DNA of 64,000 bases from Anarhynchus alexandrinus (GCA_008711295.1 VUYV01000015.1:8400047-8464046); one strand, 5' to 3'; shown: positions 1 through 13,135, counted from the stretch's first letter. Numbers and translations are program-made. Notes: generated from the sequence alone by a model not told the origin.

Positions 1-1011
1 GAGGTAATCCCAGCAAAGAACCAGTTTGGGTTGGGTTAAGACTAGAAAAAGCCTGTTTTTCCCATTCTAAATAACAGGCAGCCAAAGGGAACTGACATTA
101 CGATGAGAGTTCAGCCCAAGGTCTTGCAACATTTCCACCAGGATGAGCAGCTGAAGCCAAAGTCTTGCAATAATAACGAAAATGAGATTTCATTGCAACA
201 GCAAGCATACCTGAATGCTAGGCTAAAGTTAATCCAGATGCAAACGTTGTCTCTCTACCAACTGAAAATTAGCTTTCCACTGGCTCAGGACAACGTGGCT
301 TCCCTGGGCTGCAGAAATAGGCCTACATCGCAAAATACCCTGGAAAAAGGAACTGGAGAAAACTCTCAATTCCAAGATAGCGGCTGAGATGTAGAATTCG
401 TTCCAAGAAGCTTCTAGACACCTAAAGACTTGCTGTTTTTCAAAACAGGCCGAGTGCAGTGGGATGAATCATGTGAAACCTATTCTGGTGAGCGGCCAGG
501 ACACCGAGTGCTTCACAAGCCTCTGAAGTTACCAGAATGTTCTCTTACCATCAACCAGTCCCAAAACAGTTGGAACGTATTAAAAAACACACAACAGTTT
601 CTATTAAAACCAATGAGATTGATCTCAATGCCGCAGGACACAAAACCTTTTGACAGATGCTTTGGCCAAGGTCAAGACAACACCACAACAAAAGCAGAGG
701 GAACAAAATATTTACACATCGCAAACATCCTTCCTTTACCATTTGAAAGGATTCTTCACAAAACCTCTCTCCTCAGTTCAAACTGGAGTTGTGTTTTAGT
801 TTTGTGAATGGAGGTCTTGAGGGTAAAGACTGAGATTTTTGAGAATACCTACTTAGCATATAGCAAAAAACATTACTCCTTTTCCCTGGATGGGGAAAAA
901 AAAAGAGATAAACGTCACTGCATCAGTCCACTGTTCAAACTATTTCCATCTCTGATATTTATATTATACGTAGCTTTCCACTGCATTAGCTCAAAGTCAT
1001 TTCCAAGTCTG

Positions 1012-1342
1012 CCAGTCCCTAAAGGGGCTCCAGGAAAGCTGGGGAGGGACTCCTGATCAGGGAGTGGAGCCATACGATGAGAGGGAACGGTTTTAAACTG
1101 GAAGAGGGGAGATTTAGATGAGATATTAGGAAGAAATTCTTTCCTGTGAGGGTGGTGAGCCCCTGGCCCAGGTTGCCCAGAGAAGCTGTGGCTGCCCCAT
1201 CCCTGGAGGTGTTCAAGGCCAGGTTGGACGGGGCTTGGAGCAACCTGGTCTGGTGGGAGGTGTCCCTGCCCAGGGCAGGGGGGTTGGAACTGGATGATCT
1301 TTAAGGTCCCTTCCAACTCTAACCATTCTATGATTCTATGAT
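1012..1342 (+). mobile_element. CR1 fragment, type A
   Basis: The copy covers the ORF2 C-terminal end and 3' tail, from ccagtccctaaaggggct to two octamers. Indels and a TAA near the end destroy the frame. A second CR1 in the same orientation follows 106 bp downstream but is a separate insertion, since both carry the same 3' region. Confidence 0.92.
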
Positions 1343-1448
1343 AAGCTGCAAATAGCAGGAAGCAATATAAAACTACCGAAGAATTGCATTTACAGCTTGA
1401 CTTTGTGGGGAGAACACCAAAAGCCTTTCTGAAGGTAACCAGTGGAAC

Positions 1449-1753
1449 AACTGGAGAGGGACTTCACACAAGGGCATGCAGTGATAGGATGAGGGGGAAT
1501 GGCTTCAAACTGGAAGAGGGCAGATTTAGATGAGATATTAGGAAGAAATTTTTCCCTGTGAGGGTGGTGAGCCCCTGGCGCAGGTTGCCCAGAGAAGCTG
1601 TGGCTGCCCCATCCCTGGAGGTGTTCAAGGCCAGGCTGGAGGTGGCCTTGGGCAGCCTGGTCTGGTGGGAGGTGTCCCTGCCTATGGCAGGGGGGTTGGA
1701 ACTCGATGATCTTCAAGGTCCTTTCCAACCTAAACCATTCTATGATTCTATGA
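1449..1753 (+). mobile_element. CR1 fragment, type A
   Basis: The copy begins at ggagagggacttcacacaag and ends with two octamers. Its last third stays open and still reads [18 protein letters not shown], the usual CR1 ORF2 C-terminal peptide. The 5' truncation point differs from the neighbouring copy. Confidence 0.92.
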
Positions 1754-4700
1754 AAGCTTTCAAACCCTCTTCTTCCCACCTCCACTTCCCCCGGCCACGC
1801 TTTCCTTCCCACTCCTCTTTCAGACTTCCCTCCATCTGCATACCAAACTCAAGGAGGCAAATGGCAATTTGACTCTCTCTACATGTCGTTCCTAAGTTAA
1901 TTCATACCGTTTCTATAACCCTTCCTCCTCCCAACACTTTCCTGATTGCTGAGGTACACACACCTTTTAGGACAAGTCTTACTGTTCTCAGAACAAAAAC
2001 TATGTGGCAATCCACCACTTAAATAAAATAGAGTGAGGATATAAGATTAAAATTTTAACTATATTAAAATTTATCTAGAATTGTAACCACCATGCATTTC
2101 TTGCACTTTTATGTTACACGAGTGTATTAAAACTTTTATATCTATCTTCTAATGCAATTGCATTGTCCGGCCACGTACTGAGAAGACAACTACCGCTTCT
2201 TTTTGTATTGTTGGCCATTTTATTCATAGGCTATAAACGATCATTAGTGGACTGCTACTAACACTCCTCCATCAGGAGCAGCTTCTACCTGGCAAGACAC
2301 ACCATTAAGATATTACTTTTAGTCCTGAAAACAGGTAAAACCAGCTTATTTCTTACGAGCAGATATCCTGCCGGCATTTTTACCCACAATATGGGTGTTA
2401 ACTGCTCTTTCCAACAGAAAAAGGCTCAACATTCTCCCATCCAGAAACCGCAACGCTATGCTTATGAAAAAATTTGCTAATTGACCCCTATTTCACCAGT
2501 CCCACCGATTCCTGGAGAATCCTTGCAAGTATTTTCAAGAAGACAGCCAAATTCCAGATGGGAACATCCCAAAGAGCATCAGGTATTTAACCTAATTATT
2601 TTATAAAATGATACAAAGTGATATGCTGTAAGTTACAGAAGACACACAAACATCCTATTCATTCTACCAAGCAGACTTCTTATAAGAGCAAAAAGGATGC
2701 GTTGCCTTACTAACGATAAAGTATTATAAAGCACAACAGAAGATGAAGGTATTTATATATAAATGACAGAAGGAGGAGATTCATTCACAAATGAGGAAGC
2801 AAACTGAGACATTATCTGTTAAAACAGTTAAAAAAACCCACAGCGAATCAATTTACAAATTAAACTGGAGTTCCAAAATAGCAAAGACCCATTTCAAAAA
2901 CCCCTAGGAAATGTCACAGGACATCTGCTAGCGATGCTTCCCGGGCACCAAAACCGAGAAGAATTAAAATAGGGGAAAACACAACAAATGCGATGCACTG
3001 AGTGCAGTGAAACAGGAACAACCTGCGAAAGCCCTAAAAGTTTAAGATGAGGGCTCAGCTGGTCTCTGACCTGATCTCTCATATAACACAGACCCTTATC
3101 CTTCACCCAACTGCCTCTGCATGAAGACACCACTGATTTATACCATATTCCTCCAAAAAGTCATCCACTCCCATTCAAAGATATCCACAGACAGCACTGC
3201 TTTGCCTCTGAATTAATTACCTGAACTGTTTTTCTCCCATATCTCTAAGTTGTGGGATTCACCTTCCACTCTTTAGCTCTTATCACACCTCCCTGCAAGC
3301 GGAGAGACTTCTCCCGTCCAAGGCTTTCCCCTTGTGAAGGCACATCCTGATGCTTCTCAAGCTCTAAGCGAGCTAAGTTAGCTTTCCATGCTGCTCAGTT
3401 TTATTGTTTAATTGAAAGCAAAAAATAAAAAAAAATAAACGTGTCCCTACACCCTCTCCATTTTTCAAAAGGCTGTAAATATTTTATGAAGTATGGTAGC
3501 GCACCACCAGAACAGTACGCAGCGTGTTCGCGCCGCTCTTGCGGTTGCCATATAGGGAAGGAAAGAACCAGCTCCGTTACTCCTGTTCCTTCATCTCATT
3601 TATAAGCCCAAGACTGAATTAGCCTTTTTCCACCACGGGGTTGTAATGAGATGATGATTTCTTCGTCCGGCAACGCTCCCACCCCCCAATCCTTTCTGTG
3701 TCAGGCTCAACCCGTGTTACTCAGCAATTAAAAGTGCTCTTCTCAGTTGGCCGCTGCTCATCCTTGCCTACCAGCCCGCTAAAAACAAGAGGATCGGCCA
3801 AAGATGTCAGTAATGTGTCGGCAGCGATTCACAAAATGCACGAAGAGTAAAACGAGAGCGCGCAGTTTCAAATTTGGGTATTAGAAAAAAAATAATAACC
3901 AAACATGCTGTTGACTTTTCAGTGATGCTTTTCTCAATTTTCTCAGCTTTTCCCACAAAGTGTTTGATGCTGTTGATTATTTCTGAGATTTTTCTATTTT
4001 GGGGGGTTTGTTTTATTTGAGGGGGAGGATAGATCGGCGATAATATACGAAAATATCCCTCATTGCAGAGCATCCGAGTACCTGCGTCCGGAGTTGCTCT
4101 GACACACGCACGTCATGCTTTTTCTGGAAGTTTTACAATCTATCAGACATCGTAATTATAAAACAGTGCACACACCTAACCTTCATTTCTCTAAAGATAA
4201 AATAAATTGATGTGGTTAGCAGCTGTGAAACATGTCATATCACATACTAACAGCCCAGAAAATTAAATATGACCATTTGTTCACCGAATTCATGCAAAAC
4301 GACTCGGCCCTCACCTAAATAATCTGCAGCGGACTACGCAGGAGTTCGGTCTGGAATCAATTCAATTATCAGCCATCTCACCCGAGTTTGCCAACAGTCG
4401 TGTCTATCAACTCTGATTTTAGCAATACATCTGCTAGAACTTGGACCGAGACCAAACTCATTCCATATCTGCCATCAAAGAGGCAAGGGATCTAATTGTC
4501 TGGCAAGATTTCAAATATTAAAATGGAAAGGGTTCTCTATTCCGTTACCAATTCCCCTAGACAGCCATTATCTTATTAAAGGAATGCTTTTTAATAAGTC
4601 AGATTTGTTAAAGTGGTTTGTGACATTACTAAACGTAGTGGGGAGCACAAGCTAATTTATAACCTACAAAAAACGTACCAGGTGTCTGTTAGATCGGCCA

Positions 4701-5240
4701 TTAACCACAATCCTATTTAAGGCAGCTAAAAAGTCACTAAAGTTGCATTTCTATAAAATCTGTCAGCTGCTCCTCGAGGAGTTTCAGCCTCAGGTCAACC
4801 CTGGAAGACATTTGGCGTTTTAGTCAAGTTACAGCTCATTTTCTTAACTATTATCCCTGTACGCACGCAGCTTGCGTAACTTTTTGGCCTGAACATGTCA
4901 AAAAAGAAAAAGAAAATAAAGAATAGAATGATATCTGCTACCAGTTTCTTTCCACCGTGCCCAGAGGTCAGCAGGTTTGACCTGGATCAGACAGTGAGAC
5001 TGAGAAAGAGGGAATCACAGACAGCCTGGTAGCTTTAGCAGCGGTATGTTGTACTGCAGTGAGGTGTTTAGCATCATACTCCTGAGATGACACAATAAAA
5101 ACGAATAACTGAGCCAAAATTGGTGAATCAGTGAGCGAGAACCTATAGCCCCCATGGCGTAACAGGGGACACAGGCAGCTGGTGACACCCAAGCTTCCAG
5201 GACCTCGTGATGAGTATAAGGTGAGCAGAGCAATACTTAC

Positions 5241-5419
5241 AAGATTTTCTATGTCCGTTCGTGCCAACACATACGTCCGTACGTTGCTGTTTTGATGCAG
5301 GAGCATGTATAAAAGAAGAGTGGCTTGATCAGATTTCTGCTGCTCGCACAAAGCTGTGTATAAACTGTTAAAATTAATCTGGAAAGCGTGTGGATGGGAT
5401 GATGAAAAAGCAGTGCTAT
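5241..5419 (-). CDS. DYM: DYM (dymeclin) internal coding exon, most 3' in window
   Basis: This 179-base exon has a strong acceptor (ttatttctttatttcag) and a perfect donor (CTT|gtaagt). The frame is AT plus 59 codons, ending in phase 0. It encodes [20 protein letters not shown], then [17 protein letters not shown] and [20 protein letters not shown], the best-conserved block in the window and unmistakably dymeclin (about residues 316-375). The next exon should start with Val and continue the helical C-terminal half. I searched 1-5240 for its reverse complement and did not find it. An open frame runs from upstream intron through the exon and beyond the donor; its Met is intronic and is not a start. 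Confidence 0.97.
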
Positions 5420-6151
5420 CTGAAATAAAGAAATAAAAAAACACAATCTTTAACAAGCACATTTACCATCCAGCTATTTGCTGACTTCATAAAAATCTCC
5501 GGGGGGGAAATACTTTATACAGACACCACAGTAAGGAGAAAACAAAATTCATCCATGACTCTTATCATAAAGCTTAACAGGGTCTCACGAAGCTTCAGTT
5601 GTGCCAAAAAGCTGAGGTTGCCCTCCCACATGAGTTCCAGTAAGACCCCTGTGTCTGTCTAAGACCCTCATTTTTTTTCCATAAAGCTATTCCGTTCATC
5701 CAAATGGCTTTCGCCGTTAGAAAGGCAGATGATCGCAGGAGCTGCTGCAGCTATGGGGTCTTCTCCGGAACCCACGTACTGATTCATGTGCAACCAAAAC
5801 CTCCAGGTTGAGTTCCCTGCCATCAGGATGGAGTTCTCTCTTATCCATCTCTTGGCATGAAGGGCAGATGCACTTAAGTCAAGACTATCAATATATTTTT
5901 AGTGAACCATAAGTGTTGTCAGGACTTTAAAAGATGGTGGGAAGTTTAATTACAGCAATTTAAAACACGACATCACATAGCCTAACATCAATCAGAGTAA
6001 CAGCAGTTTGTTCATGTTCACAATAAATACTAAGAGAATAAAACAGATTTCTGCTCAAAGAACCTTTTCACAAGAAGCTTCACCAGTTTCAACAAAACCG
6101 TCCATCAGCGCAGCTCTCCAGCATCTAGGAATTTCCAGTAGAAATGGCTGC

Positions 6152-6843
6152 AGAGCAGTCCTGAGGAGAAGGACTTGGGGGTGTTGGTGGGTGAGAAGCT
6201 CAACATGAGCCGGCAATGTGCGATCACCACCCAGAAGGCCAACCGCATCCTGGGCTCATCAGAAGAAGTGTGGCCAGCAGGGTGAGGGATGGGATTCTGC
6301 CCCTCTACTCTGCTTTGGGGAGACCCCCCTGCAGTGCTGCCTCCAGCTCGGGGGGTCCCAACAGCAGAAAGACATGGACCTGTTGGAGCGGGGCCAGAGG
6401 TGGCCAAGAAGATGCTGTGAGGGCTGGAGCCCCTCTGCTGGGAGGACAGGCTGGGAGAGTTGGGGCTGTTCAGCCTGGGGAAGAGAAGGCTCCGGGGAGA
6501 CCTTAGAGCCCCTTCCAGTCCCTAAAGGGGCTCCAGGAGAGCTGGGGAGGGACTCTTGATCAGGGAGTGGCACAATAGGACAAGGGGGAACGGTTTTACA
6601 CTGAAAGAGGGGAGATTTAGATGAGATATTAGGAAGAAATTCTTTCCTGTGAGGGTGGTGAGGCAGTGGCCCAGGTTGCCCAGAGAAGCTGTGGCCGCCC
6701 CATCCCTGGAGGTGTTCAAGGCCAGGTTGGACAGGGCTTGGAGCAACCTGGGCTGGTCAGAGGTGATCCTGCCCATGGCAGGGAGGTTGGGACTGGATGA
6801 TCTTCAAGGTCCCTTCCAAACCAAATTGTTCTACTATTCTATA
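6152..6843 (+). mobile_element. CR1 fragment, type A, with ORF2 C-terminal remnant
   Basis: The copy starts at the region coding [22 protein letters not shown] sequence of ORF2 and runs to a degenerate tail (ctactattctata). Frameshifts scatter the remnant over several frames. The decayed octamers suggest more age than copies ending in perfect repeats. Confidence 0.9.
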
Positions 6844-6960
6844 AATAGCTTTCAACATGGAAGAATGTGGTAGTCATCACTTATTTTGAACAACATCTCC
6901 ACCCTCTTTGGAAGGAATAAGTGCTTGGAAGACCTGCAGGAGCCCCACAGGAGCCCTGGC

Positions 6961-7200
6961 TCCCACTGGGTTCCTGGGGGCCCGGTGGAGACGGCGTGCC
7001 GGGGAGCCGCTGCTTCTCTTGGCCTGGGCGAGGGGCGAGGGCTCCAGTCATTCAACTGAACTCAGCAGGAGGCACCGGAGCAAACGCTTCTCCTTTCTGC
7101 CGAGTCGGGAGGCACTGCCGCACACACAGCGGTGAGGGCCAGCCCATCGACCATGGAAACCCTGCCTCTCCCCAAACCGAGGTGTCAACAGGCAGAGGAG
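6961..7200. other. CpG-rich intronic patch
   Basis: I count about 15 CpG dinucleotides in some 240 bp of GC-rich sequence between two CR1 copies, while neighbouring intron is AT-rich and CpG-poor. No promoter motif or reading frame explains it. It may be a relic of another element or a small regulatory island. Confidence 0.4.
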
Positions 7201-7288
7201 AGATCAAAGCCTGGATTTTCCGAACCCACACCTCCTGCAATCACTAAATTCTGATGATTCAATAGAATCATCAATTAGGGACTGATTG

Positions 7289-7413
7289 AATCACAGAATG
7301 GTTTGGGTTGGAAGGGACCTTGAAGATCATCTAGTTCCAACCCCAATGCCATGGGCAGGGACACCTCCCACTAGACCCGGTTCCTCAGAGCCCCATCCAA
7401 CCTGGCCTTGACT
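7289..7413 (-). mobile_element. CR1 3' fragment, type A
   Basis: About 125 bp of the 3' end, starting with one degenerate octamer (aatcacagaatgg) and truncated at cctggccttgac. Confidence 0.92.
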
Positions 7414-8109
7414 GGTTTGAAACCGTCCTGCTTCAGGTGAGTATTTCTCTTTACGAGGGAAAATTTGGATGTAGACAGCAAAGTCAGATTAATCCAAGGT
7501 GTTCTATTAAGCAGCAACCTGATGCCACAGCTCATTAGCCGAGTCTGTTGACTTTCAAGCTTCACTTCTGTGGATGTTTCAACCATGCCACTTATATGTA
7601 TAGCACTTCACTATCCGTTTTATTAAGAGATATTTTTTAAAAATTAAAAAAAAAAATCTAAACAGTATTAAATAAATTTATCAGCAACAGCAGCATATCC
7701 TGTATTATTCTACAGAACGTTAAATTGACTAACAGAAAAATTAAGCTATTCTAGACCATATAAAGAAAACTATCCTGAATTTGATTAGTTCTGTCCCAAT
7801 TAAATTAAATAAATTACTTTAACAAAAAAGCCAGTTTTCACATTATAGTCGCACACTACACATCATTACGACCGTAAGCAGCCTTTCTTTTTCGAATCAT
7901 TTTCCTTTTACCAGCCTCTCAGAATGCTCATAGGAATCAAATTTAAGCTCAGTTAAATGAATATTGCCAGTGGAAACAAGTTCAGGAGAAACAATAACTC
8001 ATTCTATAAACACACACATCTAGAGAAAATACGGCTTTTCACGCTACTCTTGACATAGAATAAGTTCTTTTAAAATTTTATAATGATACATGTATAACAG
8101 CTTGTGAGG

Positions 8110-8364
8110 AATCATAGAATCATAGAATGGTTTAGGTTGGAAAGGACCTTGAAGATCATCGAGTTCCAACCCTCCTGCCATGGGCAGGGACACCTCCCAC
8201 CAGACCAGGTTGCCCAAGGCCACGTCCAGCCTGGCCTTGAATACCTCCAGGGATGGGGCCTCAACAACCTCTCTGGGCAACCTGGGCCAGTGCCTCACCA
8301 CCCTCAAAGTGAAAAACTTCTTCCTAATGTTCAATCTAAACCTGCCCTCTCCCAGTTTGAAGGC
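8110..8364 (-). mobile_element. CR1 3' fragment, type A
   Basis: The copy has two intact octamers and runs to the region complementary to the GFKLE codons, where it is truncated. It is close to the copies at 22277 and 27598 in sequence. Confidence 0.94.
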
Positions 8365-9449
8365 AAAAATATAGGAAACACATTACTAGTTACTGATGGC
8401 ATGAAACAAAGTCAACCAAAATAAATAAACCAAAAGAAAAAAAAAGCATTTGTAGAAGTTCTCCGTTTAAATAACAAAAACCCAAAAGCCATATTAAGAA
8501 TTTGATGTCAATTGCAGTAAACAGTATCCAATAAATCAAAGGGCCACACTGCGACTAAGAATTCCTTTTATAAGAACAATCCCACATCCTAATAACCCCC
8601 AAAAATTTCTTAGGGGAGTGAAACTAGAGCTCAACCTGCTAAAAACTTAAGGGTTAAAGGAATATAAGAACTTCCCTCAAATAAAGCGAGCAACTCAGGG
8701 GTACTGATGTGACTCCACACGTTACCACGCAGCAGCTGAGCACGCTGTCGACCTGCACGAAGCCAACAAAAAGGCAAAACCCCATGGCTAAAACTTGAAG
8801 AGATTTAAGCGTACGGAGAAAATATATATGAGAAGCAGCACACCGCCTGCCAGCTGAGCTATCCAGGCAGTCCACGCCGCGTTACGGCATTACTGCGTCC
8901 CGAGGAAGACCCTCTGCAGCAGGGAGCGCTCAGGCAGTACAGCATCGCACCTGCATCACCTGATACACGGAGCAGAACCAGGCAAGCGCTGAAGCAACTC
9001 TGAAATTTTCCATACATACAATCTCATGAATGTGTTTACATTAAGCAGTTTCTCCTCACATTCACAATACAAGAATACAGTTAAAAATCCATCCGGATAG
9101 CGATTCAATTGCTCCTCTTAGCTCTAAGGAACGGGACTCTGGCTAAACAGAATTTTCTCAAGTGCTATAAAGTTTTAGGGGACTCCTGCAGACTCTTGGA
9201 CAACCCACCTACTTCCAGGTCAGCTTTATTTATATTTTATGAAATTACGAAGCTTTCTAGAATTTCTCAAGTCTGAAGGAAAGAGAATCTTTCTCCCTCT
9301 GCCCCTCCCATTAAGTTCCAGCAATTGAGGAACTCCACCTCAAAACTCCCAGAAGAAAATGTGCTATTACTGCTCTTCCACGAGCTGGCTGGAGGGAAAA
9401 CAAATTTTGGAAGGAGAACCTCTTAAGTAGTTGTAGCAACTTCGCACTG

Positions 9450-9999
9450 ATTCTGCCCCTCTTCTCTGTTCTGGTGAGACCCCACCTGGAATATTGCGTC
9501 CAGCTCTGGGGCCCCTGACATAAGAAGGACATGGACCTGTTGGAGCGGGGCCAGAGGAGAGCCACGAAGATGCTGCGAGGGCTGGAGCCCCTCTGCTGGG
9601 AGGACAGGCTGGAAGAGTTGGGGGGGTTCAGCCTGGAGAAGAGAAGGCTCTGGGGAGACCTTAGAGCCCCTTCCAGTCCCTAAAGGAGCTACAGGAGAGC
9701 TGGGGAGGGACTCTTGATCAGGGAGGGGAGCCATAGGATGAGGGGGAATGGTTTTAAACTGAAAGAGGGGAGATTTAGATGAGATATTAGGAAGAAATTC
9801 TTGACTGTGAGGGTGATGAGACACTGGCCCAGTTTGCCCAGAGAAGCTGTGGCTGCCTCATCCCTGGAGGCATTCCAGGTCAGGTTGGATGGGGCTCTGA
9901 GCAACCTCATCTAATTGAAGATGTCCCTGCACATTGCAGGGGGTTCGGACTAGATGACCTTTATAGGTCCCTTCCAACCCAAACTATTCTATGATTCTA
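9450..9999 (+). mobile_element. CR1 fragment next to a DYM splice donor
   Basis: The copy begins at attctgcccctcttctctg and ends with atgattctaa, 48 bp short of the DYM exon at 10048. It is antisense to DYM. Its tail region differs from type A (gactagatgacctttatagg), so it may be a related subfamily. Confidence 0.92.
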
Positions 10000-10047
10000 A
10001 CACTTCATTTTCATCAGTTCATGCTTAGAATGAGAACAGATACAAAC

Positions 10048-10230
10048 CTTGCGTGTTCTTGAAGGACATAATAGCTTGCCTGTAGGGATTGGGCGTATCT
10101 GGAGCATCGGTCAGATTGGCCAAGACCAGGAGAAGCAGTAGACTCTGGTTTGCTAGAGGGGAGCACTGCTCCAGCTGCGGCGTTGGTTTACTCCCCACTC
10201 CACCTAGCGTGAAGACCGTCCACAGGCCAG
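10048..10230 (-). CDS. DYM: DYM (dymeclin) internal coding exon with weak donor
   Basis: The exon is 183 bases: CT, 60 codons, then G. The acceptor is ccttttctctccag. The peptide starts [14 protein letters not shown], passes through a divergent stretch (PTPQLEQC), then reads [17 protein letters not shown] and [13 protein letters not shown], matching dymeclin around residues 256-315. The leucine run is hydrophobic enough to mimic a membrane segment but belongs to a helical repeat in this soluble family. The donor CAAG|gtttgt has T at +3 and +4, unlike the gtaagt/gtgagt donors of the flanking exons. The closing G joins AT of the next exon to give Asp. A CR1 in the opposite orientation to the gene ends 48 bp beyond the exon. 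Confidence 0.97.
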
Positions 10231-10674
10231 CTGGAGAGAAAAGGCCAAAAAATATTATGAGCGGTCACATTTGAATGAACAAAGCTCCATTAGAGGCAAA
10301 GACAACACCTGACAGACAGGTAGAGAGAAGAGGGAAAAACAATTCACCCTCGTACAATGACATGCCAGGTCCGGCTACTTCATTCCTCAAAAAGAAAATT
10401 GCAGGAGTCACACAGCAGTGGGCACGGAGAGGTGGGAATTGAAAGATTACCGGAAATTCAAGAGAATTAAGTCATAGGAATACGCAAAAAGGAAATTAGG
10501 AGACATGCAACAAAAGCATATGTTTGTAGGGGAGAACCTTAAACACAGAGCAGATACCAGTTGAAGGATTCACGTAGCAACCCTGATAATGCTAACGTAT
10601 TAAGAGAGGAAAAGGAGCTTGTCCATTATGCAGCATTTTTCTCATGTATTCTCATTTCTCATATATTCTCATTT

Positions 10675-10834
10675 TCATAGAATGGTTTGGGTTGGAAGGG
10701 ACCTTGAAGATCACCCAGTTCCAACCCCCCTGCCATGGGCAGGGACACCTCCCACCAGCCCAGGTTGCTCCAAGCCCCGTCCAACCTGGCCTTGACCACC
10801 TCCAGGGATGGAGCTTCCACAACTTCTCTGGGCA
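10675..10834 (-). mobile_element. CR1 3' fragment, type A
   Basis: A single octamer (tcatagaatgg) followed by the type A 3' region, truncated at aacttctctgggca. It lies about 445 bp upstream of the DYM acceptor at 10231, in the sense of the gene. Confidence 0.92.
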
Positions 10835-11651
10835 TTCTTTAATAAAATTCTTTACTCTGGCATATTTTAATAAACTCACCATATTTTAGGCAAAACACAG
10901 CAACAAAAAACTAATACTGCTTAAACTAGAACCTCCAAATTGAGAGTCCTGTAGAGATCATCATCGCTTATTATTGCAGGCAGACAACAAAATAGCAAAT
11001 AATAAACTTCTTGGAAAAAAAGACAGGATCAACAGCCATTTAAATTTAAATTTTGAGGTATTATTAAACTCTGCCTCATATTTTTGCATTCCTACAGAAG
11101 ATGAAACAACTTGAAAAAGCAGTCCAGCTGGAAGTACTTACACTGCTCCGAAATTCCTTTTTAAGGGACTGCATATAACATGTAATGGTACGGAAGTACA
11201 AACTGATTACAATAAGTTGAAGTTTAAAACGTAGTTAAAAAGAATGAAAAGTTTGAAGTGACAAATCACTATTGATAATGTCAAACAAAAAAAAAATATT
11301 TCAGACGGGCTGATTCCTCTCGGGTAAGAAAGTTTTTGCTGTCTCACAACTGCCTTGAAAATAGACGTATAACAAAGCACCCAAACTTCATTCATTTTAG
11401 ACCTGCAAAAAATTTATTAGGTATGAAAATGTCCATAACTCATGACTCCACACCAACTCCCAGTTCTTTGCGCACCAGCTATAGTTAGAACTCGTGTTGG
11501 AACACCCTCCCTTTTATGTATGTACATATATATGGTGCATGTACCACTCCAGCATTAAGGCTGCACCTGAAAGCTGCTCGTTAAAACTCTCATTAGCATA
11601 CTCTTTAAACTTTGATGTTTGAGCCCGAAACGCAGAGTCGTTTTCATACTT

Positions 11652-11731
11652 AATCACAGAATCGTCTAGGTTGGAAGGGAACTTTAAGATCGTTGAGTCC
11701 AACCATCAACCTGACACTGCCAAAACCACTA
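11652..11731 (-). mobile_element. CR1 3' fragment, type B
   Basis: Eighty bases only: aatcacagaatcgtctaggt followed by the type B sequence, ending at ccaaaaccactac. Confidence 0.85.
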
Positions 11732-13135
11732 CAAATCCTTTACAGCATTAAAAAAAAAATAAAAATAACTCCAATAACTAAACTACTGCATTTGAAATTC
11801 CTGTTCCTAATTACAAGCGTGTTGAGGAACCAAGTTGACCAGCTACGTGCCCAAGTACCAATTTACGGAGACTGGGAGGGAGAAGGGGCAGCAGGGGAGG
11901 ATTAGAGGACTCCTCTCATTGCGAGTCCATAAATCCTTATTTTCTTGCCAACACTCATGAGACTGTATTACACTGGGGTGGGGGGGAGCACCAAAGCTGA
12001 AGGAGAGATGCTGCAGACTCAGCGTTCCTGGGGAAAGACTCAGGGGAAAGGATAAAACCTGTCCCCCCTCCATGGCTATGGTGGCAGATGGCAACTTCAA
12101 TGTCACTGGGCCACTGCCTTTATCGCATTTGGGCTCCCAGTACGCTCCCAGGGGATAAGATCCAATCACACCAGATGATATTCGTCCCCAAATGCCTGCT
12201 TAGCACTTAATTTTTTTGAGCGGATCTTGAAATTTTAGCTAGAGACTGAGCATTTCATCAAACTATTCACTGAATAGGTCAAAGTCTTGAATCGTACAGC
12301 ACCAAAATAAGAAACAATCTCAACTTTAAAGAGACCCCAACATTCTCATTTCATTTTTTTATTAACGCCTAAATTCAAAATGACTTGTAACGCGCTTTCT
12401 TAAAGACAGAAAAATGAAGCAAGTTTAGTTTCCAGTCTCCTAGCCTGCCAGATTCAAGGTGCACAGCACAAAAACCTGTAAGCCATCTGAATGCAGAACC
12501 TAAGTGTAATATAAGGAATTAAAAGAATGTCAAGTACGCTCAGCCCTACAAAAAATTTCAAGCCAGCCAAAGAGTATTTTTTTTTTCTTCAAATGTAATT
12601 ATATAGTCTGATTTTATAATAAACCAACGCTCCCTTCATCGCCCCAATTGCGAGGCAATTACTGCCATGTCAAAGGCAAAGGAACTAATGCCATTCAGCG
12701 TAAAGCAGCTGGAAGGAGTTCTTATAATAAAAAGCACTATAATTACAGCCTTCTTTGGGAAAATTTCACATTGCATTAATAATCCTTTATCACCGTGGGT
12801 TTCATCCACTGTCCTTAAATCAGAACGAAGCTGAATGATGCTGACCATCAAATTAGCTTTTAAACTCCCGTGAGTTATCAGGATAGGTAACACGCAAAGA
12901 AATTGTTTTAAAAAAACCGAAATAATCATATATTTATCATCACTTGTTAAATGAATTCAAAGTCGGCACATTTCCTGTCAAACTTCAGCGTAGTTCTCAG
13001 CTCAACCAGCACTTTTAATTTTCCACCATCCCACCCTTCTGTGGTTGGCATCTGCCATTCCTACACCTTTCCTCAAGAGTCAGGAAAAGGTGGATATGGC
13101 CAAAACACCGGCAAGGAAGTCAAATCTTCCACCAG

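Larger units (their letters stand above)
1..5240 (-). other. DYM: DYM intron, partial (3' side of last exon seen)
   Basis: This intron follows the perfect gtaagt donor at 5240 and runs off the left edge. Two plus-strand CR1 copies lie at 1012-1342 and 1449-1753. In 1-1011 and 1754-5240 I recognise no exon or repeat family. The sequence is AT-rich with short scattered frames. Confidence 0.85.
5420..10047 (-). other. DYM: DYM intron, 4.6 kb
   Basis: The Asp codon split G/AT across this intron proves the exons adjacent. It contains CR1 copies at 6152-6843, 7289-7413, 8110-8364 and 9450-9999 and a CpG-rich patch at 6961-7200. Stretches 5420-6151, 7414-8109 and 8365-9449 show nothing recognisable. 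Confidence 0.93.

Noticed and set aside
4968..5462. A 164-codon minus-strand frame as a stand-alone gene
   Set aside because: Only the middle part is coding; it is a DYM exon with clear acceptor and donor, and the Met and the tail are intron.
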